Positions 1 to 8,969 of a DNA stretch of 64,000 nt are shown piece after piece. The stretch covers positions 35,001 to 99,000 of the forward strand of contig NZ_CP126093.1 in the NCBI RefSeq assembly GCF_030123065.1, written 5' to 3'. The stretch is from Neobacillus sp. DY30. Lineage in GTDB: Bacteria; Bacillota; Bacilli; Bacillales; Cytobacillaceae. The translations under genes were made by a program, and so were the position numbers. Each line of letters starts with the position of its first letter. The stretch's first letter is position 1. Under the pieces are notes generated by a model. The model did not search any database and was not told the origin of the DNA. It saw only the letters and a list, made by a program, of their open reading frames with translations.

Positions 1-91
<91 letters not shown>

Positions 92-97
92 ACACGA

Positions 98-128
98 AGC
101 ACAACCTGATAAGGGTTGTGCTTTTTTT
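98..128 (+). terminator. Terminator of the rRNA operon
   Basis: A 9-bp perfect stem (AGCACAACC pairing with GGTTGTGCT) with a 7-nt loop is followed by a run of T. It begins a few bases after the 5S rRNA and is the expected intrinsic terminator of the rrn operon. Confidence 0.9.
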
Positions 129-317
129 ATACGACAAAAAGACAGTAAGAGAATCGTGCCCGTGCAGCGACGTTATTAAACTAAAGCAGTAGGTTTATAA
201 AAAAATAAAAAAAGTACGAAGTGTTTTTCAATAAATCGTTACTAGACATACACCCAAAAGCATTTACCTACATAAGATATATCGAGGGATGCCCTGAAGA
301 TGATAATTCTAAATATT

Positions 318-346
318 GTATACAATTGAAAATGTCGGGAACAATA
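318..346 (+). promoter_or_regulatory. Sigma-F (or sigma-G) promoter of csfB
   Basis: GTATA (318-322) is followed after 14 bases by GGGAACAATA (337-346), which fits the sigma-F -10 consensus GGNNANAHTR at every defined position. csfB is a sigma-F target in B. subtilis. The predicted start of transcription, about 353, falls at the ribosome binding site, so the leader would be very short. The remaining 129-317 stretch shows nothing else I can support. Confidence 0.75.
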
Positions 347-366
347 GATGTATGGAGGTGGTGTGG

Positions 367-567
367 TTGAGTTCAGCAGCACATAGTCATTATCACGAAA
401 CATGCGTTATATGTGAGGATCTAAAACCAAAAGGGATACATCTATATACCTCGTTTATATGTACTGATTGTGAAAAAGACTTAATTCAAACAGAAACACA
501 TGATCCAAAATATAAATATTATCTTAAACAGTTAAAGAAAGTAACAACGCCAGAAATTTTTTCATAA
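367..567 (+). CDS. csfB: Anti-sigma-G factor Gin (CsfB)
   Basis: Gin is a small zinc-binding forespore protein that inhibits sigma-G (and in B. subtilis also sigma-E) until engulfment is complete. The 66-residue product carries the two-cysteine pairs CVIC and CTDC with the family pattern KPKGIHLYTSFIC between them, followed by a charged C-terminal tail. The frame is open further upstream, but the TTG at 367 is chosen because GGAGGTG lies 6 bases before it and because the resulting length matches the 64-residue B. subtilis protein. Its neighbours, rrn upstream and yaaO downstream, match the B. subtilis locus except that xpaC and yaaN are missing. A sigma-F promoter lies directly upstream. Confidence 0.9.
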   Translation: MSSAAHSHYHETCVICEDLKPKGIHLYTSFICTDCEKDLIQTETHDPKYKYYLKQLKKVTTPEIFS

Positions 568-593
568 AAAGTCCATTTGGACTTTATTTTTTT
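568..593 (+). terminator. Terminator after csfB
   Basis: AAAGTCC and GGACTTT form a 7-bp stem with a 4-base loop, followed by ATTTTTTT. It begins at the csfB stop codon. Confidence 0.75.
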
Positions 594-650
594 GCTTAAA
601 AAGGGAGAGGTCATGTAAAATGAATGAGACTCTTTTAAAGGAGTATTCCA

Positions 651-2096
651 ATGAATAAACAAAGTCGAATTCCGTTATATGAAGCATTGATTCATTATAA
701 AAATACAGATCCAATTTCATTTCACGTTCCAGGCCATAAGTCCGGAGTTGTTTTAAACAAGCAATCCCAAAATATCTTTAGGGAACTTCTGAAACTTGAT
801 GCAACAGAACTATCTGGTTTGGATGATTTGCACTCCCCTGAAGGCGTAATTAAAGAGGCTGAGGAGCTCTTAGCAGCACTTTATCAGGTTAAGAAAAGTT
901 TTTTCTTGGTAAATGGATCAACTGTCGGCAATATAGCTATGATCCTGTCAGTTTGTGAGAAGGATGATGTTATCCTTGTTCAACGAAATTGCCATAAGTC
1001 AGTCTTAAATGCTATAAAGTTAGCAAAGGCCAGACCCATTTTTTTAGAACCTGAATATAATCCAGAATGGAAAACGTCAACTGGAGTTTCGAAAGAAATC
1101 GTGGAAAAAGCCATTTCCCTCTATCCAAATGCGAAAGCGATTGTCTTAACCTATCCAAACTATTATGGTTTGGTATATGATTTAAAAAGTATCATTGACC
1201 TTGCTCACCTAAAAAACATACCAGTATTAGTAGATGAAGCCCATGGCCCTCATTTAATTATTGGTGAGCCCTTTCCGGCGTCCGCAATACAATTAGGGGC
1301 GGATATGGTGGTGCACTCAGCACATAAAACCTTGCCGGCCATGACTATGGGTTCTTATTTACATATAAACAGTGAAAGAGTCAACCTCGATAAGGTAAAG
1401 GACTACTTGCAAATGCTTCAGTCTAGCAGCCCATCATACGTTATCATGGCTTCACTAGATTTAGCGAGAAACTACTTAGCAACGTATTATGAGAACGATT
1501 TAGTCTACTTAAAACAAGAAATATCGAAATTTAAAAAAGAGCTGGCAGCGATTCAAAGCATTAAGGTACTAGAGTATCCTGACTTACCTGGAGATACATT
1601 AAAAGTAACCATACAGTCAAGGTCTAAGTTAAGTGGATTTGAACTCCAGAAAAGATTAGAAGATATAGGCATCTATACAGAATTAGCAGATCCTTATAAT
1701 GTCCTTTTTATCCTTCCCTTATTGAAGGATAACCAAGAATATCCATTAGAAAAAGCAGGTAAAAAAATAAAAGAGCTACTAGAGGAAATACCATATTATC
1801 CAGTTGAGGAAGAGGCAACCCTAGTCAGTACAGGAAAGATATCTGAGTTAGCAATTTCCCATGACAAGTTGTCTAATATGGAGAAACGGCTATTACCCAT
1901 TTCAGAAGCAGCAGGGCAGGTTTGCGCGGAGACAATTATTCCATATCCGCCGGGTATTCCACTTTTGTTAATGGGGGAGTTAATTACGGAGGAAAAGGTG
2001 AAACAGCTTACCCAACTAATGAATGCAGGGGCGAGATTTCAAGGAGGCTCTTTCCTCAACCGTAATCAAATCAAAATTGTGAGAGTAAGTTTTTAA
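651..2096 (+). CDS. yaaO: Orn/Lys/Arg decarboxylase family protein YaaO
   Basis: A 481-residue fold-type I PLP enzyme of the ornithine/lysine/arginine decarboxylase family. The N-terminal motif FHVPGHKSG, the region around VDEAHGPH, and HSAHKTLPAMT, which holds the PLP-binding lysine, are all present. The C-terminal decarboxylase domain contains PYPPGIPLLLMGE. Length equals B. subtilis YaaO (about 480). The substrate is not known; arginine or lysine decarboxylation is the family expectation. An AAAGGAG ribosome binding site precedes the ATG. tmk follows about 30 bases later on the same strand, so the two are probably co-transcribed. Confidence 0.88.
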   Translation: MNKQSRIPLYEALIHYKNTDPISFHVPGHKSGVVLNKQSQNIFRELLKLDATELSGLDDLHSPEGVIKEAEELLAALYQVKKSFFLVNGSTVGNIAMILSVCEKDDVILVQRNCHKSVLNAIKLAKARPIFLEPEYNPEWKTSTGVSKEIVEKAISLYPNAKAIVLTYPNYYGLVYDLKSIIDLAHLKNIPVLVDEAHGPHLIIGEPFPASAIQLGADMVVHSAHKTLPAMTMGSYLHINSERVNLDKVKDYLQMLQSSSPSYVIMASLDLARNYLATYYENDLVYLKQEISKFKKELAAIQSIKVLEYPDLPGDTLKVTIQSRSKLSGFELQKRLEDIGIYTELADPYNVLFILPLLKDNQEYPLEKAGKKIKELLEEIPYYPVEEEATLVSTGKISELAISHDKLSNMEKRLLPISEAAGQVCAETIIPYPPGIPLLLMGELITEEKVKQLTQLMNAGARFQGGSFLNRNQIKIVRVSF

Positions 2097-2123
2097 ATTG
2101 AATACATGAATGGAGAAGTTTAT

Positions 2124-2747
2124 ATGAGTTACTTTATTACCCTTGAAGGAGTCGAGGGATCTGGCAAATCAACCATCATTAATTTCATAAAAGACTCATT
2201 AGAGACTGGTGGAAAAAAGGTGGTTGTAACAAGAGAGCCGGGGGGAATTGATATTGCAGAGCAAATTCGTTCTGTTATACTAGACAAAAAAAACACTAAA
2301 ATGGAGGGTAGGACAGAAGCTCTCCTTTATGCAGCAGCAAGAAGACAGCATTTAGTGGAAAAGGTAATACCTTCACTTAATGAAGGCTATATTGTATTAT
2401 GTGATAGGTTTGTAGATAGCAGCTTAGCATATCAGGGATATGCTAGAGGGTTAGGTATTAATGAGGTCTATTCCATTAACAAATTTGCTATTGGAGACTT
2501 AATGCCGGATTTAACTTTGTACCTGGATTTGGATCCCCAGATCGGGTTAAGTCGAATTGCCAAAAATAAAGAAAGAGAAATAAATAGGTTAGATTTAGAA
2601 GAAATAAATTTCCATGTTAATGTTCGGGAAGGCTATGAAGAAGTAATGAAGATGTTTCCCGAAAGAATGGTAAGAATAGATGCAAATCAAGAAGTTGGAA
2701 AAGTTATGGCAGATATCACTGAAGTATTAGCTACGAGGATTAAATAG
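2124..2747 (+). CDS. tmk: Thymidylate kinase
   Basis: Converts dTMP to dTDP with ATP, an essential step in DNA precursor synthesis. The 207-residue protein has the P-loop [10 protein letters not shown] near the N terminus, the TREPGG motif, and [12 protein letters not shown], the DR(Y/F) substrate-binding motif. The start at 2124 is preferred over the in-frame ATG at 2106 because GGAGAAG ends 5 bases before it and homologues begin with M-[S/x]-x-F-I-T. In B. subtilis tmk is followed directly by yaaQ; here a convergent terminator and a roughly 27.6-kb catabolic island separate them. Confidence 0.97.
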   Translation: MSYFITLEGVEGSGKSTIINFIKDSLETGGKKVVVTREPGGIDIAEQIRSVILDKKNTKMEGRTEALLYAAARRQHLVEKVIPSLNEGYIVLCDRFVDSSLAYQGYARGLGINEVYSINKFAIGDLMPDLTLYLDLDPQIGLSRIAKNKEREINRLDLEEINFHVNVREGYEEVMKMFPERMVRIDANQEVGKVMADITEVLATRIK

Positions 2748-2757
2748 TATACCTGAA

Positions 2758-2792
2758 AAAAGGCTGGCTTCAACTAGAAGTCAGCCTTTTTT
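2758..2792. terminator. Bidirectional terminator between tmk and the island
   Basis: A 14-bp near-perfect stem (AAAAGGCTGGCTTC / GAAGTCAGCCTTTT) with a short loop carries T runs on both strands. It lies between the convergent tmk and GH43 genes and marks the left edge of the inserted island. Confidence 0.85.
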
Positions 2793-2804
2793 CTGCTTAT
2801 TTGC

Positions 2805-3791
2805 TTATTTATCTCCATATGGATCAATGGTTTGAATCGTTCCATCTTCATTATATTTTAGTTCAGTGTATTTCACAGAGCGCTTGTGGTTTACACCATC
2901 TGATAACTCGCAATCATGATAGAACAGGTACCATTTGTCGTTAAACTCAACAATCGAATGATGTGTTGTCCAGCCAATAACTGGAGTAAGAATCGTTCCT
3001 TTGAAGACAAATGGCCCTTGTGGATTCTCACTCACTGCATAAACAATTTTATGAGTTGTACCAGTTGAATAAGATAGATAGTAAAGACCATTGTATTTGT
3101 GAACCCATGGACCTTCAAAATATCTTCTGTCTTCGTCACTTGCAAGAATTGGGTTGCCCTCTTCGTCAACAATGGAAATTTCTTTTGGCTCACTTTTGAA
3201 AGTAAGCATGTCATCACTTAGTTCAGCTACTCTAGGTCCTAATGCAGGTGCATCTGGTGCGGGACCTTCAGCGTCTGGAACAAATGTACCAGTCTGCCAC
3301 TTTTCCAACTGACCTCCCCAAAGGCCGCCGAAATAAACATAGGCCTTTGAATCTTCATCCACCAATACAGCTGGGTCAATGCTGAAGCTGCCTGGTATGT
3401 AGTTTTCCTCTGGCGTAAAAGGACCTGCAGGATTAGGGCTTGTTGCGACACCGATTCTAAAAATGCCATCTTTATCTCTTGCCGGGAAGAATAAATAATA
3501 CGTGTTGTTTTTATAAGCTGCATCAGGTGCCCACATTTGTTTAGATGCCCATGGAACATCCTTTACATGAAGCGCTTCCCCGTGGTCAACAACAGGTGAA
3601 GTTACATCATCCATAGATAGGACATGGTAATCTTCCATTTTATATTGGTCGCCATTATCATTTGAAGGTTCATCGTGATCAAGATCATGAGATGGATAAA
3701 TATAAAGTTTTCCTTCAAACACATGCGCGGAAGGATCTGCGGTGTAAATGTGAGTAACTAAAGGCTCATTTGGTTTTGAGTTTTTTTCCAT
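2805..3791 (-). CDS. Glycoside hydrolase family 43 (probable arabinofuranosidase or xylosidase)
   Basis: A 328-residue family 43 five-bladed propeller enzyme. The N-terminal block THIYTADPSAHVF supplies the catalytic aspartate, FSIDPAVLVDED the pKa-modulating aspartate, and RRYFEGPWVHKY the general acid glutamate. No signal peptide is seen, so it should act inside the cell on imported arabino-xylooligosaccharides. The ATG at 3791 is chosen because a GGGGAG sequence lies 5-10 bases before it; a longer frame to 3869 lacks such a site. It is divergent from nothing and convergent with tmk, and lies head-to-tail downstream of the IclR gene. Exact substrate (xylose or arabinose side chains) cannot be settled from sequence reading. 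Confidence 0.82.
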   Translation of the reverse strand: MEKNSKPNEPLVTHIYTADPSAHVFEGKLYIYPSHDLDHDEPSNDNGDQYKMEDYHVLSMDDVTSPVVDHGEALHVKDVPWASKQMWAPDAAYKNNTYYLFFPARDKDGIFRIGVATSPNPAGPFTPEENYIPGSFSIDPAVLVDEDSKAYVYFGGLWGGQLEKWQTGTFVPDAEGPAPDAPALGPRVAELSDDMLTFKSEPKEISIVDEEGNPILASDEDRRYFEGPWVHKYNGLYYLSYSTGTTHKIVYAVSENPQGPFVFKGTILTPVIGWTTHHSIVEFNDKWYLFYHDCELSDGVNHKRSVKYTELKYNEDGTIQTIDPYGDK

Positions 3792-3830
3792 AATATCTCC
3801 CCATCGAATAGAATAGTGATTTACAAATAT

Positions 3831-3898
3831 ATTATAACTGATGTTCCATAACTTTGTATATCCAAACAACTAACTTTTTTTATTACCAATTGGATATA
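3831..3898 (-). promoter_or_regulatory. Putative GH43 promoter with upstream inverted repeat
   Basis: On the minus strand a TATAAT -10 element (3836-3831) lies about 40 bases before the GH43 start codon. Upstream of it an inverted repeat with perfect 9-bp arms (TATATCCAA at 3857-3865 and TTGGATATA at 3890-3898) could bind a regulator. No good -35 is seen. The binding protein is unknown. Confidence 0.4.
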
Positions 3899-3936
3899 GA
3901 ATTATGCTCCGGTTTTCCTCAGTTAAAAATAGAAAA

Positions 3937-3976
3937 CAAAAAAGCAAGTGAAGATAAAGGATTCTCCACTTGCCTT
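3937..3976 (-). terminator. Terminator of the IclR gene
   Basis: On the minus strand GCAAGTG and CACTTGC form a stem with a 16-base loop, followed by a run of T. It follows the IclR stop codon by about 10 bases. Confidence 0.65.
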
Positions 3977-3984
3977 ATTAGGGA

Positions 3985-4746
3985 TTATTCATTTACATAT
4001 CTCATTTGTTCCGAAAGTTCGATACAGGATGTTTTGAGGAGCTGAACAAATTGATTCATTTCCTCATCATCTACACGCGAAATTAAGGTGGAAATACTGA
4101 TTGCTGCTAGTACCTGACCCTTTCCATTGAAAATGGGCACAGCTGCACACCGCACACCTTGTTCATTTTCTTGGTCATCTATTGCAAATCCCTGTTGCTT
4201 AACCTTTTCAAGTTCCTTTCGAAAAATGACCTCATTCATAATGGTGCTGGTGGTTTGATACTGAAATTCATAATCTTTTAATAAGATTTCTGTTTCATTC
4301 AGTGGTTGATAGGCTAAAAGGACTTTTCCAATGGCAGTAGAGTGCAGGGGAAGCCTTCGACCAATACGAGAATAACGAATAATGGATTGTTCCCCTTCTA
4401 CTTTATCGATATATACACCTTCCCGGCCATCCAAAATCCCCAAATGGACAGTTTGCCCTGTTTTGGTAGAGAGATCGAGCAGGTACTTCCTTGCAGTTTT
4501 TCTTATATCCATATTGTTGATGACTAAATTTCCTCGTTCCGCTAGTTTGAGTCCTAATCTGTATTTTCCATCCTCAGGGTTTTGATCAATATAGGAATGT
4601 ACCTGAAGTGTTTTTAATAGGGAGTGAACAGTACTTTTATGAAGCCCCATCATCTCACTAATTTCGGTAATTTTAAGCTCTGACTTATGCTCATCGAATA
4701 AATCTAGAATTTTCAAAGCCCGTTCAACAGACTGAATAATTGGCAT
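3985..4746 (-). CDS. IclR-family regulator of the pentonate operon
   Basis: A 253-residue IclR-family protein. The N-terminal winged helix-turn-helix (about residues 5-65) contains KITEISEMMGLHKSTVHSLL, and the C-terminal effector domain contains the typical RSRIGRRLPLHSTAIGK-like stretch (here YSRIGRRLPLHSTAIGKVLL). It is divergent from the dehydratase operon, the usual arrangement for a repressor responding to a pathway intermediate. Its length is that of E. coli XynR/YagI (about 252), which governs xylonate genes in the same gene context. A GGAGTCATTT sequence supports the ATG at 4746. The effector (xylonate, KDX or another aldonate) is inferred only. Confidence 0.88.
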   Translation of the reverse strand: MPIIQSVERALKILDLFDEHKSELKITEISEMMGLHKSTVHSLLKTLQVHSYIDQNPEDGKYRLGLKLAERGNLVINNMDIRKTARKYLLDLSTKTGQTVHLGILDGREGVYIDKVEGEQSIIRYSRIGRRLPLHSTAIGKVLLAYQPLNETEILLKDYEFQYQTTSTIMNEVIFRKELEKVKQQGFAIDDQENEQGVRCAAVPIFNGKGQVLAAISISTLISRVDDEEMNQFVQLLKTSCIELSEQMRYVNE

Positions 4747-4763
4747 AAATGACTCCTTTTTTG

Positions 4764-4778
4764 TTTTATATTATAAAA
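4764..4778. promoter_or_regulatory. IclR-type operator, copy 1 (regulator side)
   Basis: The palindrome TTTTATA-T-TATAAAA lies 17 bases upstream of the IclR start codon. The same 15-mer recurs at 4928-4942 beside the divergent operon, which suggests a shared binding site and autoregulation. Confidence 0.6.
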
Positions 4779-4870
4779 TTATATCTTATTATAACAAACA
4801 ATAGATATAAACATATGTAAATCAAAATGGTCAAAAAAACTGATTTGTAAAGTAATAGGCACATTTTCCC

Positions 4871-4899
4871 TTTCTACAAAGAAATAGGTATGCTATAAT
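4871..4899 (+). promoter_or_regulatory. Sigma-A promoter of the pentonate operon (extended -10)
   Basis: TGCTATAAT (4891-4899) is a perfect extended -10 element. The -35 position (TTTCTA, 4871-4876) is weak. Transcription would start near 4906, about 20 bases before the second operator copy, so a bound repressor could block elongation. Confidence 0.65.
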
Positions 4900-4925
4900 C
4901 AACCCGAAACAATATAATAGAACAT

Positions 4926-4944
4926 GGTTTTATATTATAAAACC
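4926..4944. promoter_or_regulatory. IclR-type operator, copy 2 (operon side)
   Basis: A 19-bp palindrome with perfect 9-bp arms, GGTTTTATA-T-TATAAAACC, between the predicted transcription start and the dehydratase start codon. It contains the 15-mer found at 4764-4778. The centre-to-centre distance is 164 bp. Confidence 0.65.
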
Positions 4945-4990
4945 AAATAACATTCAAAAGCTGTAAATCGTTATTACATGGGAGGTTACG

Positions 4991-6982
4991 ATGTCATTAC
5001 AATTAATTTTTGGAGAAGAAAATCAATCCATCTATAGCATAAAGACTCATGGTGCAGGACCGAAGGGTTCACTACCACTGACTCCTGAAATGTTGCGTGA
5101 ACTGCCTAGCGGCGATATTTTTGGAATGACCCAAAATGCCGGAATGGGCTGGGAACCGGCTAAGCTCCTTGGTAAACAAGTACTGATTATTGGAACTTTG
5201 GCAGGCATTCGGGATCACGATGGAACACCGATTGCCTTAGGATATCATACCGGAAATTATGAACTAGGATTACAAATGAGAGCAGCTGCTGAAGAGGTTA
5301 CTAAACTAGGCGGTGTCCCATTTGCTAGTTATGTAAGCGATCCCTGTGATGGCCGATCCCAAGGGACAACGGGGATGTTTGACTCCCTTCCTTATCGTAA
5401 TGATGCAGCTGTTGTGATGAGGCGCCTAATCCGGTCTATTCCGACAAGGCGGGCGGTTGTAGGGGTTGCTACATGTGATAAGGGTTTGCCGGCGGTGATG
5501 ATTGCTCTGGCATCCATGCACAATCTTCCAACCGTTCTAGTTCCAGGTGGTGCAACACTTCCTCCTACAGAAGGAGAAGATGCTGGCAAGGTTCAAACAA
5601 TTGGTGCTAGATTTGCCAATAATGAGCTTACATTGGAGGAAGCAGCAAGACTTGGCTGTGTAGCATGTGGCTCTAGCGGAGGGGGATGTCAATTCTTAGG
5701 AACTGCCGGTACCTCGCAAGTAGTGGTGGAAGCATTAGGATTAGCATTGCCTCATTCTGCTTTATCACCATCCGGCCAGCCTGTTTGGGAAGAGATTGCC
5801 AAACAGTCAGCTCGCGCCGCGTTGGAAATGGAGAAAAAAGGCATTACAACAAAGGATATCATTACTGATAAAGCGATTGAAAATGCCATGATCCTACACG
5901 CTGCTTTTGGTGGTTCAACCAATTTGCTCTTACATCTTCCAGCTGTAGCACATGCTGCCGGCTGCAGAATTCCTACGGTAGATGATTGGGAAAGAATTAA
6001 CAAGTTAGTACCACGCTTAGTAAATGTATTACCAAACGGACCAGATAACCATCCAACCGTTCGAGCGTTTTTAGCCGGAGGAGTACCAGAAGTAATGCTT
6101 CATCTAAGGAAACTAGGTCTGCTGCATGAGGATGTCCTTACCGTTACAGGGGAAACACTTGGAGCAAACCTTGATTGGTGGGAAACCTCAGAACGACGTG
6201 CAAAATTTAGAAAACTGTTGGTGGAACATGATGGAATACAACCGGATGAAGTGATTATGAGTCCAACCCAATCAAAACAACGTGGGTTAACCTCGACGGT
6301 TACCTTTCCGAAAGGAAACCTTGCACCTGAAGGCTCAGTTATTAAATCAACTAGCATTGATCCATCTGTGGTTGGGGAAGATGGTATTTATCGCCATACT
6401 GGCGCAGCAAAGGTTTTCACATCTGAAAAAGCAGCAATCAAGGCGATTAAAACAGGTGGAATTGAAGCGGGTGACATTATGGTAGTTATGGGAGGAGGAC
6501 CACTTGGGACAGGAATGGAAGAAACCTATCAATTAACTTCTGCCTTAAAGCATTTATCCTATGGAAAACATGTTTCATTGATTACAGATGCCCGTTTTTC
6601 AGGTGTATCGACTGGTGCTTGTATTGGCCATGTAGGTCCAGAAGCCTTGGCGGGGGGACCAGTTGGTAAATTACGAGATGGTGATGTAATTGAAATTATA
6701 GTGGACAGAAATCAATTAATTGGTTCCGTTAACTTTATTGGAACAAAGGATAAGCAGTTGTCGATAGAAGAGGCAGCTAGAGTATTAGAAGAACGTGAGA
6801 CTCATCCAGACCTTAAACCTGATCCAGGTTTACCGGATGATACACGATTATGGGCTGCACTTCAAGCCGCTAGTGGCGGAACCTGGCGCGGAAGTGTCTA
6901 TGACACCGATCGAATCATAGAGGTGTTGAATGCAGGAATGAAAGCGCTAGCGGACGATAATAAGGAAAAAGTTACCCATTAA
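4991..6982 (+). CDS. IlvD/Edd-family sugar-acid dehydratase, probable D-xylonate dehydratase (YagF-like)
   Basis: A 663-residue iron-sulfur dehydratase. Likely cluster and active-site residues are Cys119 (in [10 protein letters not shown]), Cys162 (in the [11 protein letters not shown] signature) and the cysteines of [11 protein letters not shown] (about 223-233). The C-terminal part has [12 protein letters not shown] and the conserved [20 protein letters not shown] block. Family members remove water from sugar acids to give 2-keto-3-deoxy acids. The product would be 2-keto-3-deoxy-xylonate if the substrate is xylonate. GGGAGG precedes the ATG. Length and neighbours match E. coli YagF, a xylonate dehydratase, rather than biosynthetic IlvD (about 555 residues). 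Gluconate or arabinonate remain alternatives. Confidence 0.85.
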   Translation: MSLQLIFGEENQSIYSIKTHGAGPKGSLPLTPEMLRELPSGDIFGMTQNAGMGWEPAKLLGKQVLIIGTLAGIRDHDGTPIALGYHTGNYELGLQMRAAAEEVTKLGGVPFASYVSDPCDGRSQGTTGMFDSLPYRNDAAVVMRRLIRSIPTRRAVVGVATCDKGLPAVMIALASMHNLPTVLVPGGATLPPTEGEDAGKVQTIGARFANNELTLEEAARLGCVACGSSGGGCQFLGTAGTSQVVVEALGLALPHSALSPSGQPVWEEIAKQSARAALEMEKKGITTKDIITDKAIENAMILHAAFGGSTNLLLHLPAVAHAAGCRIPTVDDWERINKLVPRLVNVLPNGPDNHPTVRAFLAGGVPEVMLHLRKLGLLHEDVLTVTGETLGANLDWWETSERRAKFRKLLVEHDGIQPDEVIMSPTQSKQRGLTSTVTFPKGNLAPEGSVIKSTSIDPSVVGEDGIYRHTGAAKVFTSEKAAIKAIKTGGIEAGDIMVVMGGGPLGTGMEETYQLTSALKHLSYGKHVSLITDARFSGVSTGACIGHVGPEALAGGPVGKLRDGDVIEIIVDRNQLIGSVNFIGTKDKQLSIEEAARVLEERETHPDLKPDPGLPDDTRLWAALQAASGGTWRGSVYDTDRIIEVLNAGMKALADDNKEKVTH

Positions 6983-7087
6983 CTTGTATTTATACTAGCA
7001 AATGAAAGAAACATTTTTATTATTATTAGGATCTACAGCAGGCTTTGGTAGATTGAGGGCCTGGTAGATTCCAAGGAGAGAGGTCTA

Positions 7088-8023
7088 TTGAAAAAAGCTC
7101 AATTTTTAACGCCTGTGGTATCGGCTTTTGATTCTGAGGGCAATTTGGACTATCAGGCTAACAAAAATATTTATGATTTCCTAATAAATGGGGGAGTAGA
7201 CGGTTTGGTAATTATGGGCAGTACCGGTGAATTTTCCTTTATGGAAGATGCCCAGAAAAAAGAGTTGATTGACTTAGCGGTAAGCTATGTGAATCACCGG
7301 ACCAAAGTATATATCGGAACTGCGTGCATGACGGTAGAAGATACGGTTCAACTATCCAACTACGCAATTGATGCAGGCGCTGATGGTGTGATGATAATTA
7401 GCCCTTATTATTATTATCTCTCGGATGAGAGTGTGGAGTTCTATTTTGACCAATTGGCTCCAAGGGTAAAGGGAGATATTTACTTATATAATTATCCTGC
7501 TAGGACTGGTCACGATTTGTCCCCTGAGGTGACGCTTAATCTTTTGCGGAAACATAAAAATATTAAAGGATATAAAGATACTGTTACGGAAATGGGACAT
7601 ACAAGAAAATTAATCCAAACGGTACAGAAGGAGTTCCCGGATTTTATTATCTATTCCGGATTTGATGAAAACTTTGCGCATAATGTTCTTAGCGGCGGAA
7701 ATGGCTGTATTGGCGGCCTTTCTAACATATATCCAGAAGTATTTTCCGCATGGGTAAATGCAATTAACGCAAAGGACTTGAAAAAAGTGGCTGATATTCA
7801 GAGCATTGTTGATAAAATGATGGAGCTATACGATTTTGGCCCAACCTTTATCCCATTTACGAAACAAGCGATGGTCTCTAGAGGAATTAGATTAGAGGGA
7901 TATTGTCAAAAGCCTCTCATTCAGCCAAATGAGGAACTAACAGAATCTATCAATATGCTTTTACAAGAGTTAGATGCGAGAATCGTTCAGGTCATACCTG
8001 ACTATAAAAGTGTTTTAGCATAA
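7088..8023 (+). CDS. DHDPS/NAL-family enzyme, probable 2-keto-3-deoxy-pentonate aldolase (YagE-like)
   Basis: A 311-residue class I aldolase-superfamily TIM barrel. The Schiff-base lysine is Lys163 in IKGYKDTV, the partner tyrosine is in YLYNYPARTG, and GSTGEF near residue 45 is the carboxylate-binding loop. Placed directly after the dehydratase, it would split 2-keto-3-deoxy-xylonate into pyruvate and glycolaldehyde, as YagE does in E. coli. The alternative within the family is L-2-keto-3-deoxyarabonate dehydratase; no alpha-ketoglutarate semialdehyde dehydrogenase lies nearby, which favours the aldolase. The TTG start follows AAGGAGAG by 7 bases. Confidence 0.82.
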   Translation: MKKAQFLTPVVSAFDSEGNLDYQANKNIYDFLINGGVDGLVIMGSTGEFSFMEDAQKKELIDLAVSYVNHRTKVYIGTACMTVEDTVQLSNYAIDAGADGVMIISPYYYYLSDESVEFYFDQLAPRVKGDIYLYNYPARTGHDLSPEVTLNLLRKHKNIKGYKDTVTEMGHTRKLIQTVQKEFPDFIIYSGFDENFAHNVLSGGNGCIGGLSNIYPEVFSAWVNAINAKDLKKVADIQSIVDKMMELYDFGPTFIPFTKQAMVSRGIRLEGYCQKPLIQPNEELTESINMLLQELDARIVQVIPDYKSVLA

Positions 8024-8051
8024 GATAACAGATGGAAAAGGAGTGTAGCTG

Positions 8052-8891
8052 ATGCTGCAAGGTTTACAAAGTACAACAATATTAACTAATGGTGTGGAAA
8101 TGCCATGGGTTGGCTTGGGAGTTTTTAAAGTACAAGACGGGGAAGAAGTTGTCAGCTCGGTAAAGGCTGCCGTTGAAGTGGGATATCGAAGTATTGATAC
8201 TGCTGCCGTTTACGGAAATGAAGATGGTGTGGGCCAAGCAATCGCCGAGTCGAATATACCTCGTGAAGAATTATTTATTACCACAAAGGTTTGGAATGCC
8301 GATCATGGTTATGAAGCAACATTAGCAGCATTTGATGTTAGTATGAAAAAGCTGGGGCTGGATTATTTAGACCTTTATTTGATACACTGGCCTCTGCCGT
8401 CTCAAGGAAAATATATGGAGACATGGAAAGCGCTTGAAAGACTTTATAAAGATGGTCGTGTCCGCGCTATTGGTGTAAGTAACTTCAAAATTCATCACTT
8501 GGAAGACATTATTGCCAACTGTGAAATTAAACCAATGGTCAATCAAGTGGAATATCATCCACGCTTTAATCAAAGGGAGTTGCATGCTTTTTGTAAAAAA
8601 CATGGGATTCAGCTTGAAGCATGGTCTCCATTAATGCAGGGTGGACTTTTTGAAGAGCCTGTCCTTGTAGAAATTGCCAAGAAATACAATAAGTCAGTAG
8701 CACAAATTATCATTCGCTGGGATATCCAAAATGAGGTAGTGACGATTCCAAAATCAGTTAAACCTCACCGGATTGCAGAGAATGCTAATGTCTTTGATTT
8801 TGAACTTTCACATGAGGACATGGACAAAATAAATGCCCTCAACACAGATGAACGAATGTTTGCAGATCCTGATGACTTTAGCCGAGTGTAA
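8052..8891 (+). CDS. Aldo/keto reductase, AKR5-like (possible glycolaldehyde reductase)
   Basis: A 279-residue NADPH-dependent reductase with the four catalytic residues in context: Asp and Tyr in DTAAVYGNEDGVG, Lys in TTKVW and His in LIHWPLP. The C-terminal cofactor motif is IPKSVKPHRIAEN. It resembles B. subtilis YtbE/YvgN. Lying between the aldolase and the transporter, it may reduce the glycolaldehyde released by the aldolase to ethylene glycol; that role is inferred from context, and a general detoxifying role is possible. AAGGAGTG precedes the ATG by 6 bases. A XylR box follows it, so it is the last gene controlled only by the IclR-side promoter. Confidence 0.8.
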   Translation: MLQGLQSTTILTNGVEMPWVGLGVFKVQDGEEVVSSVKAAVEVGYRSIDTAAVYGNEDGVGQAIAESNIPREELFITTKVWNADHGYEATLAAFDVSMKKLGLDYLDLYLIHWPLPSQGKYMETWKALERLYKDGRVRAIGVSNFKIHHLEDIIANCEIKPMVNQVEYHPRFNQRELHAFCKKHGIQLEAWSPLMQGGLFEEPVLVEIAKKYNKSVAQIIIRWDIQNEVVTIPKSVKPHRIAENANVFDFELSHEDMDKINALNTDERMFADPDDFSRV

Positions 8892-8908
8892 GAAGGCTTA
8901 TTATTATC

Positions 8909-8939
8909 CACTTAGTTTATACACTGTATAAACTAAGTG
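8909..8939. promoter_or_regulatory. XylR operator upstream of the GPH transporter
   Basis: A palindrome with perfect 14-bp arms (CACTTAGTTTATAC / GTATAAACTAAGTG) and a 3-base centre. Its core, TTAGTTT-N11-AAACTAA (8912-8936), has the same half-sites and spacing as the box in the xylA promoter of this window and as the B. subtilis XylR operator. No T run follows, so it is not a terminator. No clear promoter was found beside it. Confidence 0.75.
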
Positions 8940-8969
8940 TTAGCAATTATCATGTAGAGGGGAATCGAA

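Noticed and set aside
8909..8939. Rho-independent terminator after the aldo/keto reductase
   Set aside because: The stem is strong but no T run follows on either strand, and the half-sites equal the XylR box.
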